DNA of 7,643 nt, taken from NCBI GenBank assembly GCA_946480555.1, contig CAMLLE010000127.1, positions 1 through 7,643 on the forward strand, given 5' to 3'. This DNA comes from an uncultured Verrucomicrobia subdivision 3 bacterium. GTDB taxonomy: Bacteria; Verrucomicrobiota; Verrucomicrobiae; Limisphaerales; CAMLLE01. Shown one piece after another: positions 1-6,429 of this stretch. The notes below the pieces were generated by a model. The model saw nothing but the letters and a program-made list of their open reading frames with translations, made no database searches and was not told where the DNA came from. The position numbers and the translations under genes were made by a program. Every line of letters starts with the position of its first letter. Position 1 is the first letter of the stretch.

Positions 1-1112
1 AGGACACACCCGTCACGGTGACGATTCCCGCCAGCACGCCGCGGCCGATTTCGATGGTGATTTCAAACGATAATCCCGCCGCGTTCAGCATCAGTGCCAC
101 CAACGCGGAACTCACGTCGCTCACGTTTGGCGCAGGTTCAACGAACGTCCTGAGCTTCAACGTGCGCGCGCTCTCCTCCGGCGTGGCAAACCTCACCGTG
201 ATTTCCAATTCCACCGTGAACATGGCGTCGCTCGCGATCGCCTCACAGGTGTCCGCGTATGAACCGTTCGAATACGAAGCGATTCCCGAAGGCTTGCCCG
301 GACAGATGGGAGGAACTGGTTTCGATGTGAATGCATGGACCGGTGGCGGAAGCGTTGCAGGCCCGGGACTCACGTATGCCGGTTTGATGACATCGAGCAA
401 CTTCGCCACAATCGTCGGTCCGGTGGTCGGCGGTTCCGGCAATGCGACGCGTTCGCTGCAATTGTCGTCCGGCAATTACGGCGGCGTGGGCGGCGGAACG
501 GTGTGGGTCAGTTTCCTGATTCAGGGTGCGTTTCCAGAAACGCCCCAGGTCGCCGGCGTGAACCTCGGCGGACTGTTCATGGGTCTGGACACTACAACTC
601 CGAACAACGGCAAATGGGGTTTCACGGGACCGGGCGCCGGTCACACCGGGTTCGTCAACAGCACTGCGCCAAGCACCAACACAACATTGCTGGTTTATCG
701 TCTGGATTTCCCAACCGTCGCGGGCGAGTTGGTCACCGTTTCGTTCTATGCGAATCCGGCTGCCGGACCGAACCCGCCAGCGGTTCCATCCGGTGTCGCG
801 TCGGCAAATCTCTTCACGTTCAACTCCGTCACGTTGAACACGGACTTCAACATGAACTACGACGAAATCCGCATCGGCGGCAGCTGGGCTGAAGTCGTAC
901 CCGGCGGGTCAATGCCGTCGCTGTCGATCTCACGATCAAGCGCCACGCAGGTGCTGCTGGCTTGGGCAGCGGGCGGCAGCCAGGCGTTGATGAGCAGCAC
1001 GAACGTGCTGGGACCGTGGTCTGCGGCGGGCCTGACCATCACCAGCTCGGGCGGCACGAACTCAGCCGTGGATGCGATCTCCGGCAGTGCGAAGTTTTAT
1101 CGTCTGCAGTAG
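1..1112 (+). CDS. Secreted/surface protein with ConA-like domain, 5' end missing
   Basis: The reading frame is open from base 3, with no stop before the window edge, and ends at TAG 1110-1112, so the true start and any signal peptide lie outside. Three parts are visible. Bases 3 to about 250 encode a Ser/Thr/Asn-rich beta-type segment resembling an Ig-like or adhesion repeat. Bases about 258-905 encode a region beginning YEPFEYE, containing GGTVWVSFLIQG and ending DEIRIGGSWAEVVP, the pattern of ConA-like lectin/glucanase-fold domains common in secreted Verrucomicrobiota and Planctomycetota proteins. Bases about 910-1109 encode a short module with a SSTNVLGPW core and the ending FYRLQ, as seen at the C-terminus of many verrucomicrobial exported proteins. 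Composition is rich in Gly, Ser, Thr and Asn, with almost no Cys, fitting an extracytoplasmic location. A carbohydrate-binding or surface role is inferred; no catalytic residues can be assigned. A GTG at 18 is only an internal codon. Confidence 0.8.
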   Translation, partial: DTPVTVTIPASTPRPISMVISNDNPAAFSISATNAELTSLTFGAGSTNVLSFNVRALSSGVANLTVISNSTVNMASLAIASQVSAYEPFEYEAIPEGLPGQMGGTGFDVNAWTGGGSVAGPGLTYAGLMTSSNFATIVGPVVGGSGNATRSLQLSSGNYGGVGGGTVWVSFLIQGAFPETPQVAGVNLGGLFMGLDTTTPNNGKWGFTGPGAGHTGFVNSTAPSTNTTLLVYRLDFPTVAGELVTVSFYANPAAGPNPPAVPSGVASANLFTFNSVTLNTDFNMNYDEIRIGGSWAEVVPGGSMPSLSISRSSATQVLLAWAAGGSQALMSSTNVLGPWSAAGLTITSSGGTNSAVDAISGSAKFYRLQ

Positions 1113-1123
1113 CCACCTCTCAA

Positions 1124-1160
1124 TGCGGCCGGCCGTCTCAGGGTTGGGCGGCCGGCCGCA
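1124..1160 (+). terminator. GC-rich hairpin after the first gene, likely terminator
   Basis: TGCGGCCGGCCG (1124-1135) and CGGCCGGCCGCA (1149-1160) form a perfect 12-bp inverted repeat around a 13-base loop. It starts 12 bases after the stop of the upstream gene and ends 36 bases before the next start, where a terminator is expected. The following bases (GTTCTGATTC) lack a proper T-run, so it may be a weak or bidirectional terminator or an mRNA-stabilising 3' hairpin. Confidence 0.6.
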
Positions 1161-1196
1161 GTTCTGATTCAACCCAACACCCATTCACTGTTCCGT

Positions 1197-2009
1197 ATGC
1201 TCCGAAAGTCAAAAGCTTCCCGTTCCGTTTCCGGATTCACCTTGATCGAACTGCTGGTCGTGATCGCCATCATCGCCATTCTCGCGGCCATGCTGCTGCC
1301 CGCGCTGGGCAAGGCAAAGGTCAAGGCGCAGGGCATCCGCTGCGTCAACAACGGCAAACAATTCGTCCTCGCGTGGCAGATGTATTCGAGCGACTTCAAG
1401 GACAACCTGGTGCTCAATCCAGTGAGCGGCGCCGGCAATGACGTGCGTTACGCGTGGGCGACCGGCGACATGCAGGTGGTGCCCGACCGCAACAATCCCA
1501 ACTACATCGAAAACGCGCTCCTGTTTCCCTACACCAAGAGCCGCGGCCTCTACAAATGCACGGGCAACACGAAGAAAGACATGCTGCGCGGCGTTTCGAT
1601 GAATTCGACGATGGGCTTGTGCGACAACGCGGGACGCTACCTGCCGACTCCGCCCTGGACCGGCATTGGCGGGAACTTCAAAACGTTCACCAAGATTTCC
1701 AGCATCACGCGCCCGTCGGACTATTTCGTAATCATCGATGAAGACGACAACAGCATCAACGACGCGCTCTTCCGCGTGGACTATTCCAGCACGGTGAATG
1801 GCTTTCGGTTGAATGACATTCCCGCGACCTACCACAACCGTTCCAGCGGTGTGGCATTTGCCGACGGTCACGCAGAAATGCACAAATGGCGATCGCTGAA
1901 AGCTCCGGTGCCGAACTGGAATGGTCCGGCCAACGGTGCCGCGGGCTGGGGCGCGCAAAACCAGGCCGACGCCCAATGGCTGATTGAACACGCGGGCGAG
2001 AAGCGTTGA
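1197..2009 (+). CDS. Prepilin-type H-X9-DG protein (type II pseudopilin-like)
   Basis: This 270-aa protein starts at ATG 1197. Residues 10-18 (SVSG^FTLIE) are a type IV prepilin peptidase site: a basic 13-residue leader with cleavage expected after G13, and the conserved Glu at mature position 5 (E18). A hydrophobic helix follows (about 14-36), with [17 protein letters not shown] typical of the N-methylation domain. C49 in CVNNGKQ matches the CxNNLKQ motif of DUF1559-type pseudopilins. H213 is followed after exactly nine residues by D223-G224, the H-X9-DG motif of prepilin-processing-associated proteins of Planctomycetota and Verrucomicrobiota. The protein is probably anchored in the inner membrane with a globular periplasmic part and may join a type II secretion or type IV pilus-like assembly; its precise role is unknown. 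The GH31 gene starts 56 bases downstream, suggesting co-transcription. No Shine-Dalgarno sequence precedes the ATG; the start is chosen because it gives the expected leader. Confidence 0.93.
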   Translation: MLRKSKASRSVSGFTLIELLVVIAIIAILAAMLLPALGKAKVKAQGIRCVNNGKQFVLAWQMYSSDFKDNLVLNPVSGAGNDVRYAWATGDMQVVPDRNNPNYIENALLFPYTKSRGLYKCTGNTKKDMLRGVSMNSTMGLCDNAGRYLPTPPWTGIGGNFKTFTKISSITRPSDYFVIIDEDDNSINDALFRVDYSSTVNGFRLNDIPATYHNRSSGVAFADGHAEMHKWRSLKAPVPNWNGPANGAAGWGAQNQADAQWLIEHAGEKR

Positions 2010-2065
2010 TCCGAACACCCAAAACCGGTTCGTCGTCACTCAAACATCGACTCCCATTTCAACTG

Positions 2066-4423
2066 ATGAGAATCCGTTCGCTATTCATCTTCGCACTGTT
2101 AGTCGGCGGATTCGCCACGGCTTCCAGCGCCGCACCGATCGCCGTTTCGTCCGTCTCCAGACGCGCAGACGGCATCACGCTCAGGATGAATCCGGGCGTG
2201 CTGCGATTGCGCATATTCGCGCCGGAGGTCATTCAACTGACCTATTCGGCCAGCGACGCGCTGCCGGATTCCAGGAGCTTCTCGGTGATCGCGGAGCCAC
2301 GAAAGACGAAGTGGAAACTGACGGACAAGCGGGACGAACTCGCGTTGCGCACGGAGAAGCTGACGGTTCGGATCGATCGCACCACTGGTGCCGTTACGTT
2401 CTGCGACCGGGAGGGAAACATCGTCCTTGCGGAGAAGGTGGGCGGTGGAAAAGCGCTCACACCGGCCAAGGTGGGAATGATCGACACGCTCCGGAGTGAA
2501 CAGGTGTTTGAGCTTCCGCCCGACGAAGCGATTTACGGTCTCGGCCAGCATCCGGACGCCCCGATGAACTATCGCGGCGCCAAACTTCACCTGCAGCAGG
2601 AGAACCGGATCGTCGCCGTGCCCGTCCTGATTTCCAGCCGCGGCTACGGTCTGATTTGGGACAATCCGGCCGTGACCGATGTCGATGCTGGCGCGACGGA
2701 CAAGGCATCGCTGAAATGGATTTCCGAGGCGGCTGACGCCATCGACTACTATTTCGTTTACGGGCCGGATCTGAACGACGTGGTGGCGTCGTATCGCAGG
2801 CTCACCGGGCGCGCGCCGCTGTTTCCAAAATGGACGTGGGGCTTCTGGCAATGCCGCGAACGTTACGAAACGCAGAGGGAGATTCTCGGGGTGGTGGCGG
2901 AGTATCGCCGCCGCGGCATCCCGCTCGATGGCATCATTCAAGACTGGCAATACTGGACGAACGGCGGCTGGGGTTCGCACGAGTTCGATACGAACCGTTT
3001 TCCGGATGCGACGGCCATGGTGAAGACGGTTCACGAAGCCAACGCGCACATCATCGTTTCCATCTGGCCGCGATTCGATCTTGGACTTTCGAATCTCGCC
3101 GAACTGGAAAAGGCGGGCGCAATCTATCCGCCCGTTTATCCGAACGTCTATCCCCCGGGCCGCGGCAAATGGTACGATCCTTTTCATCCCGAAGGACGGC
3201 GGTTGTACTGGAAATTCCTTTCGCAAAATCTTCTTCCACGCGGCTTTGACGGCTGGTGGATGGATGCCAGCGAAGCGGAGCTCGGCGGCAAGTGGGGCGA
3301 GATGCGCGAGCTGATGACCGGTTCGGGGCCTGGCGCGAAAGTGTTCAATGCCTATCCGCTTTTCCACACCCGCGGCGTTTATGAAGGCCAGCGTGAGGAG
3401 ACCTCGGACAAGCGCGTTTACCTGCTGACACGCTCCGCCTTCACCGGGCAGCAACGCAACAGCGCCGTGACGTGGTCCGGCGACACGCATGGAAACTGGC
3501 AGGTGTTCAATCAACAAGTGCCCGCGGGCTTGAACTTTGTCGCAACGGGCATTCCGTATTGGAATACCGACATTGGCGGATTCTTTGGCGGCGATCCGGC
3601 CGATGCGAAATACGCGGAGCTGTTCACACGCTGGTTTCAGTTCGGGGCGTTCTGTCCAATGTTCCGCGTCCACGGCACCGGCAAACCCAAGGAGATGTGG
3701 CGCTTTCCGGAGGCAACGCAGAGAATCCTCATCGATTATGACCGTCTGCGTTACCACCTGCTGCCGTACATCTATTCCGTGTCGTGGCAGGTCACGAGCG
3801 CCAATGCCTCGATGATGCGCCCGCTCGTGATGGATTTCCGAACGGATACCAATGTCTTCAACATCGGCGATCAATTCCTCTTCGGACCAGGCTTCATGGC
3901 TTGTCCGGTGATGAAAGAGGGAACCGCTGCGCGCAAGGTGTATTTGCCCGAGGGCACGGTTTGGACCGATTTCTGGACGGGCGAGAAGCTCCGAGGCGGA
4001 CAATGGATCGAAGCGCGTGCGCCGATCCAGACGATGCCGCTGTATGTCCGCGCCGGTTCAATTGTTCCCTACGGACCTTCAATCCAGTTCGCGGCGGAAA
4101 GTGTTGATCCCATTGAACTGCGAGTCTATCGCGGCGCCGACGGAGCGTTCACGCTCTACGAAGATGAAGGCGACAACTACAACTATGAACGGGGTGTTCA
4201 CGCGACGATTGTCTTCAATTGGAATGAAACGAAGCAGCTGCTGGAGATCGGCAGGCGCCAGGGGGCTTTTCCGGGAATGCTGAAGGAGCGGGCGTTCCGC
4301 ATCGTCTGGGTGGCACCTGGCCATGGCGCAGGCATTCCGACCACCGCTGAACCTGACGCCGTTGTGCATTACACAGGCAGAGCGCTGAAGGTCCGTGCGC
4401 CGCGGCAAGTCGTGCGCCGGTGA
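2066..4423 (+). CDS. Secreted GH31 alpha-glycosidase, alpha-xylosidase-like
   Basis: The 785-aa product hydrolyses alpha-glycosidic bonds by the retaining GH31 mechanism. Residues 1-22 form a Sec signal peptide (MRIR, hydrophobic FIFALLVGGF, cleavage near SSA^A), so it acts in the periplasm or outside. An N-terminal beta-sandwich (about 25-250, with AIYGLGQ) leads into the (beta/alpha)8 barrel at W256 (WTWGFWQ). QDWQYW includes D293. The nucleophile is probably D400 in GWWMDASEAE and the acid/base D473 in TWSGD, 73 residues apart, close to the E. coli YicI spacing. Later landmarks are NTDIGG (D502) and FRVHGTG (H536). The C-terminus (about 680-765, LYEDEGDNYNY, GAFPGMLKERAF) matches DUF5110. 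Motifs are closest to alpha-xylosidases, but substrate cannot be settled by eye; alpha-glucosidase or another alpha-glycosidase remains possible. No PA14 insert is apparent. An in-frame TTG at 2006, overlapping the upstream stop, would place 20 non-signal residues before MRIRS, so ATG 2066 is preferred. Confidence 0.93.
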   Translation: MRIRSLFIFALLVGGFATASSAAPIAVSSVSRRADGITLRMNPGVLRLRIFAPEVIQLTYSASDALPDSRSFSVIAEPRKTKWKLTDKRDELALRTEKLTVRIDRTTGAVTFCDREGNIVLAEKVGGGKALTPAKVGMIDTLRSEQVFELPPDEAIYGLGQHPDAPMNYRGAKLHLQQENRIVAVPVLISSRGYGLIWDNPAVTDVDAGATDKASLKWISEAADAIDYYFVYGPDLNDVVASYRRLTGRAPLFPKWTWGFWQCRERYETQREILGVVAEYRRRGIPLDGIIQDWQYWTNGGWGSHEFDTNRFPDATAMVKTVHEANAHIIVSIWPRFDLGLSNLAELEKAGAIYPPVYPNVYPPGRGKWYDPFHPEGRRLYWKFLSQNLLPRGFDGWWMDASEAELGGKWGEMRELMTGSGPGAKVFNAYPLFHTRGVYEGQREETSDKRVYLLTRSAFTGQQRNSAVTWSGDTHGNWQVFNQQVPAGLNFVATGIPYWNTDIGGFFGGDPADAKYAELFTRWFQFGAFCPMFRVHGTGKPKEMWRFPEATQRILIDYDRLRYHLLPYIYSVSWQVTSANASMMRPLVMDFRTDTNVFNIGDQFLFGPGFMACPVMKEGTAARKVYLPEGTVWTDFWTGEKLRGGQWIEARAPIQTMPLYVRAGSIVPYGPSIQFAAESVDPIELRVYRGADGAFTLYEDEGDNYNYERGVHATIVFNWNETKQLLEIGRRQGAFPGMLKERAFRIVWVAPGHGAGIPTTAEPDAVVHYTGRALKVRAPRQVVRR

Positions 4424-4591
4424 GTCGCGGGTGCGGGCTGCATTGTAATTTTCCGTGACTGTGGGTGCGTTTGGGTTTCCTGCTGTATCCGCGCCGGTTG
4501 CGCCAGTCAAAGCAGTTGCGCAGAAGCTTGCGATTGTTGCAGAATGCCGCGGTTCGTCAGAACTAATGCAGGAGAACCGGAACGACTGAGC
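4424..4591. other. Intergenic gap before the response regulator
   Basis: These 168 bases separate the GH31 gene from the response-regulator gene. An imperfect 8-bp stem (4423-4430 with 4453-4460, one G-T pair, 22-base loop) lies at the GH31 stop but lacks a clean T-run. GTTGCGC occurs twice (4497-4503 and 4515-4521, 18 bases apart), with a related CTTGCG at 4527-4532. No convincing -35/-10 pair is visible, although the response regulator probably has its own promoter here. Confidence 0.4.
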
Positions 4592-5281
4592 ATGGCTGCC
4601 CAAAAACAGCGAGAAGCCAAGAACGGGAAAACGCGCATCCTGATTGTGGATGATCACGCGATCGTGCGTTTCGGGATTGCTCAGGTCATCAACAACCAGG
4701 CAGACCTGATCGTTTGTGGCGAAGAGGAGAGCGCTTCCCGGGCATTGGATGCCATCACCGCACTGAAACCCGATCTCGTCATTGCCGACATTTCCCTTAA
4801 GGACAGCAGCGGCCTGGAATTGATGCGCAACATCAAGGCGCAGTATCCCAAGCTGCCGGTGCTGGTCGTCAGCGGCCACGACGAATCCATTTACGCGGAA
4901 ATCGCCTTTCGCGCCGGCGCGCTGGGTTATTTGATGAAGGAAGAGGCGCTGGAGAAAATTCTCACCGCCATCCGCCGCGTGCTTTCCGGAACGGTTTACG
5001 TCAGTGACGCGCTGGCGGCGCGGTTGTTGCAGCAGCAGATTCGCGGTTCCAGCAACAGCATCCAGGAATCGCCGGTTAAGAATCTGAGTGATCGAGAAAT
5101 GGAAGTGTTCCGGTTGATCGGTCAATGGAAGAAGACGCGCGAAATCGCCGCGGAACTGCATCTGAGCATCAAGACGATCGAATACTACCGCGAACAGATT
5201 AAGCGGAAGCTCAATCTCAAGGATGCCGGTGAGCTGACCCAATACGCCACCTCCTGGGTTCAGCGCGAAATTCCCACCTGA
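4592..5281 (+). CDS. NarL/FixJ-family response regulator (REC + LuxR-type HTH)
   Basis: This 229-aa cytoplasmic protein is a phosphorylation-controlled transcription factor. The receiver domain (about 14-130) shows the acidic pair D20-D21 in ILIVDDH, the phospho-acceptor D66 in LVIADISL, the switch Ser S94 in VLVVSG and the conserved K116 in GYLMKEEA. A linker with LLQQQ leads to a LuxR-type helix-turn-helix (about 163-211) beginning LSDREMEVFRLIG, with recognition helix SIKTIEYYREQIKRKL; the usual His after KTVE is Tyr here. No sensor kinase lies on either side, so it is an orphan in this window and its signal and targets are unknown. ATG 4592 is chosen because it leaves a short tail before the first strand; an in-frame ATG at 4544 would add 16 residues of non-domain sequence. 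GGAG at 4571-4574 is 17 bases from the ATG, too far for a normal ribosome site. The rpsL promoter region follows. Confidence 0.93.
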   Translation: MAAQKQREAKNGKTRILIVDDHAIVRFGIAQVINNQADLIVCGEEESASRALDAITALKPDLVIADISLKDSSGLELMRNIKAQYPKLPVLVVSGHDESIYAEIAFRAGALGYLMKEEALEKILTAIRRVLSGTVYVSDALAARLLQQQIRGSSNSIQESPVKNLSDREMEVFRLIGQWKKTREIAAELHLSIKTIEYYREQIKRKLNLKDAGELTQYATSWVQREIPT

Positions 5282-5315
5282 AGGGGCTTCTCCGCACAAC
5301 TGCTCCGTCGAGCGC

Positions 5316-5391
5316 CCGCGATTTCGATCTGATTCCAGCCCTTGAAAACTCGCATTTTGTGGTTTAATGCAACGACCTCTTGAAATCGCGG
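5316..5391. repeat. 10-bp perfect inverted repeat upstream of rpsL
   Basis: CCGCGATTTC (5316-5325) is matched by its exact reverse complement GAAATCGCGG (5382-5391), with 56 bases between. The arms flank a possible distal promoter (5342-5368) and lie just upstream of the stronger rpsL promoter. The wide spacing argues against a terminator. A two-site operator is possible but is inference only. Confidence 0.45.
5342..5368 (+). promoter_or_regulatory. Possible distal promoter of the str operon
   Basis: TTGAAA (5342-5347) and TTTAAT (5363-5368) resemble sigma-70 hexamers but are only 15 bases apart, shorter than the preferred 16-18. The pair sits between the arms of the inverted repeat at 5316-5391. 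It is a weaker candidate than the site at 5401. Confidence 0.3.
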
Positions 5392-5400
5392 AGAATGTAG

Positions 5401-5428
5401 TTGCAACGAAAAGTGCCTTTGCTATATT
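5401..5428 (+). promoter_or_regulatory. Likely main promoter of rpsL (extended -10)
   Basis: TTGCAA (5401-5406) is a 4/6 match to the -35 consensus and TATATT (5423-5428) a 5/6 match to the -10, with a 16-base spacer. TG at 5420-5421 followed by one base gives an extended -10 (TGCTATATT). The GC-rich bases just after it (CCGCGC) could serve as a discriminator of the type found at growth-rate-controlled promoters. Transcription would start near 5435, giving a leader of about 40 bases before rpsL. Confidence 0.6.
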
Positions 5429-5434
5429 CCGCGC

Positions 5435-5463
5435 TCCGTTTCTCCCGGAATAAAGAGAGCGGA
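5435..5463 (+). other. Possible rpsL leader hairpin
   Basis: TCCG (5435-5438) can pair with CGGA (5460-5463) and TTCTC (5440-5444) with GAGAG (5455-5459, one G-T pair), leaving T5439 bulged and a 10-base loop. The stem would begin near the predicted transcription start and end just before the AACGAATT element and the rpsL start. Protection of the 5' end or translational control is possible; neither is shown. Confidence 0.35.
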
Positions 5464-5464
5464 A

Positions 5465-5472
5465 AACGAATT
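5465..5472 (+). promoter_or_regulatory. AACGAATT element before rpsL (candidate translation signal)
   Basis: AACGAATT ends 4 bases before the rpsL ATG, where a Shine-Dalgarno sequence would normally sit. The same octamer at the same distance precedes rpsG, and a one-base variant precedes fusA. Function is inferred from position only. Confidence 0.4.
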
Positions 5473-5476
5473 TCAA

Positions 5477-5869
5477 ATGCCGACGATCAATCAATTAGTT
5501 CGCAAAGGACGTAGCAAGATTCGCTACAAGTCCAAGTCCCCCGCTTTGGAGAACTCGCCGTTCCGGCGCGGTGTCTGCATCCAGGTGATGACCCGCACGC
5601 CCAAGAAGCCGAACTCCGCGATGCGCAAAGTGGCCAAGGTCCGTTTGACCAATGGCTACGAAGTCATCGCTTACATTCCGGACGAAGGCCATAACCTGCA
5701 GGAACACTCCATCGTGCTCGTGCGCGGCGGTCGTGTGAAGGATCTGCCCGGCGTCCGTTACCATATCGTTCGCGGCACGCTCGACGCCGCCGGTGTGGAA
5801 AAGCGCCGCGTCAGCCGCTCGAAATACGGCGTGAAGCGTCCGAAGGAAGCGAAGCCAGCCGCGAAGTAA
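5477..5869 (+). CDS. rpsL: 30S ribosomal protein S12
   Basis: This 130-aa protein sits at the decoding centre of the 30S subunit and takes part in tRNA selection. The sequence aligns with S12 from the first residue ([11 protein letters not shown]) to SKYGVKRPK. Hallmarks include [12 protein letters not shown] with K43 and [13 protein letters not shown] with K88 and P91; Lys at 43 and 88 is the streptomycin-sensitive wild-type state in well-studied bacteria. D89 is the position modified by RimO in E. coli, so modification is possible here. The short Lys/Ala-rich tail (EAKPAAK) makes it about six residues longer than E. coli S12. It is the first gene of a str-type cluster; rpsG begins 31 bases downstream. 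No Shine-Dalgarno sequence is at normal spacing. ATG 5477 matches the family start exactly. Confidence 0.98.
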   Translation: MPTINQLVRKGRSKIRYKSKSPALENSPFRRGVCIQVMTRTPKKPNSAMRKVAKVRLTNGYEVIAYIPDEGHNLQEHSIVLVRGGRVKDLPGVRYHIVRGTLDAAGVEKRRVSRSKYGVKRPKEAKPAAK

Positions 5870-5888
5870 CGATTCAATTTAACCGTTC

Positions 5889-5896
5889 AACGAATT
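5889..5896 (+). promoter_or_regulatory. AACGAATT element before rpsG (candidate translation signal)
   Basis: AACGAATT ends 4 bases before the rpsG ATG, as it does before rpsL. It is the right end of TTTAACCGTTCAACGAATT (5878-5896), which matches the fusA leader at 6513-6531 in 15 of 19 positions. The rest of the rpsL-rpsG gap has no Shine-Dalgarno sequence. Confidence 0.4.
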
Positions 5897-5900
5897 AAGT

Positions 5901-6374
5901 ATGTCCCGTAGAAGACAAGCGACACGCCGCCCGCTCCAGAAGGATGCGAAGTTTAACAGCACGCTGGTTTCGCGCCTCGTGAACACCGTGATGATCAGCG
6001 GCAAGAAGAGCACCGCGCAACGCATCGTTTACGGCGCGTTCGACCGCCTGGCGGAAAAGAATCCGACCGTCAATCCGCTGGACGTGCTTCAGCGTGCGGT
6101 GGACAACGCCAAGCCGCGCCTCGAAGTGAAGGCCCGTCGCGTCGGTGGCGCCACCTATCAGGTGCCGGTCGAAGTGGCGACAGACCGTCAATTCGCCCTC
6201 GCCATGCGCTGGCTGGTGGATTTCGCCGATGCCCGCAAAGGCACGCCGATGAAGGACGCGCTCGCCGCGGAAATCATGGAAGCGTATCAGGGACAGGGGA
6301 ACGCGATCCGCAAGCGGGACGAAGTGCACAAGATGGCCCAGGCCAACAAGGCGTTCGCGCATTTCCGCTGGTAG
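5901..6374 (+). CDS. rpsG: 30S ribosomal protein S7
   Basis: This 157-aa protein nucleates assembly of the 30S head on the 3' major domain of 16S rRNA and contacts tRNA at the E site. The length is normal for the family (about 156). Landmarks are the basic N-terminus MSRRRQATRRP, SGKKSTAQRIVYGAF, VKARRVGGATYQVPVEV, ALAMRWLVDFA, and the C-terminal KRDEVHKMAQANKAFAHFRW. It follows rpsL by 31 bases in the conserved S12-S7 order and is presumably co-transcribed with it. In E. coli, S7 represses its own operon by binding the rpsL-rpsG gap; that gap is much shorter here, so the same mechanism is uncertain. A strong intrinsic terminator begins 17 bases after the TAG stop. Confidence 0.98.
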   Translation: MSRRRQATRRPLQKDAKFNSTLVSRLVNTVMISGKKSTAQRIVYGAFDRLAEKNPTVNPLDVLQRAVDNAKPRLEVKARRVGGATYQVPVEVATDRQFALAMRWLVDFADARKGTPMKDALAAEIMEAYQGQGNAIRKRDEVHKMAQANKAFAHFRW

Positions 6375-6391
6375 TCTTTGGAGTTTCAAGG

Positions 6392-6425
6392 CGCCCCGAG
6401 AAATATTTTTCGTCGGGGCGTTTTT
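6392..6425 (+). terminator. Intrinsic terminator between rpsG and fusA
   Basis: CGCCCCGA (6392-6399) pairs perfectly with TCGGGGCG (6413-6420). The stem continues through GAAA (6400-6403) with TTTC (6408-6411) after a single bulged G6412, closing on loop TATT. TTTTT (6421-6425) follows at once. This is a textbook rho-independent terminator and would end or attenuate rpsL-rpsG transcripts before fusA. Confidence 0.88.
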
Positions 6426-6429
6426 CACA

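Noticed and set aside
1209..2039. Minus-strand open frame opposite the pseudopilin gene
   Set aside because: The + strand protein has a clear prepilin site and H-X9-DG motif; the antisense product has neither domain nor sensible composition.
2006..2065. TTG start at 2006 for GH31, overlapping the upstream TGA
   Set aside because: It would bury the signal peptide behind 20 polar residues; ATG 2066 gives a normal exported N-terminus.
2099..4003. Long open frame on the minus strand (634 codons)
   Set aside because: It lies wholly inside the GH31 gene, which has a signal peptide and all family motifs. The antisense translation is Arg/His-rich with no recognisable domain, as expected from GC-rich codon use on the other strand.
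4423..4460. Imperfect stem after the GH31 stop as an intrinsic terminator
   Set aside because: Only 8 bp with a G-T pair, a 22-base loop and no T-run afterwards; too weak to call.
4544..4591. Upstream ATG at 4544 for the response regulator
   Set aside because: It adds 16 residues not belonging to the receiver domain and has no ribosome-site support.
4079..5494. Long open frame on the minus strand (471 codons) spanning two intergenic gaps
   Set aside because: It overlaps the GH31 end, the whole response regulator and the rpsL promoter. No family motif is visible, so it is treated as a shadow despite remaining open across the gaps.
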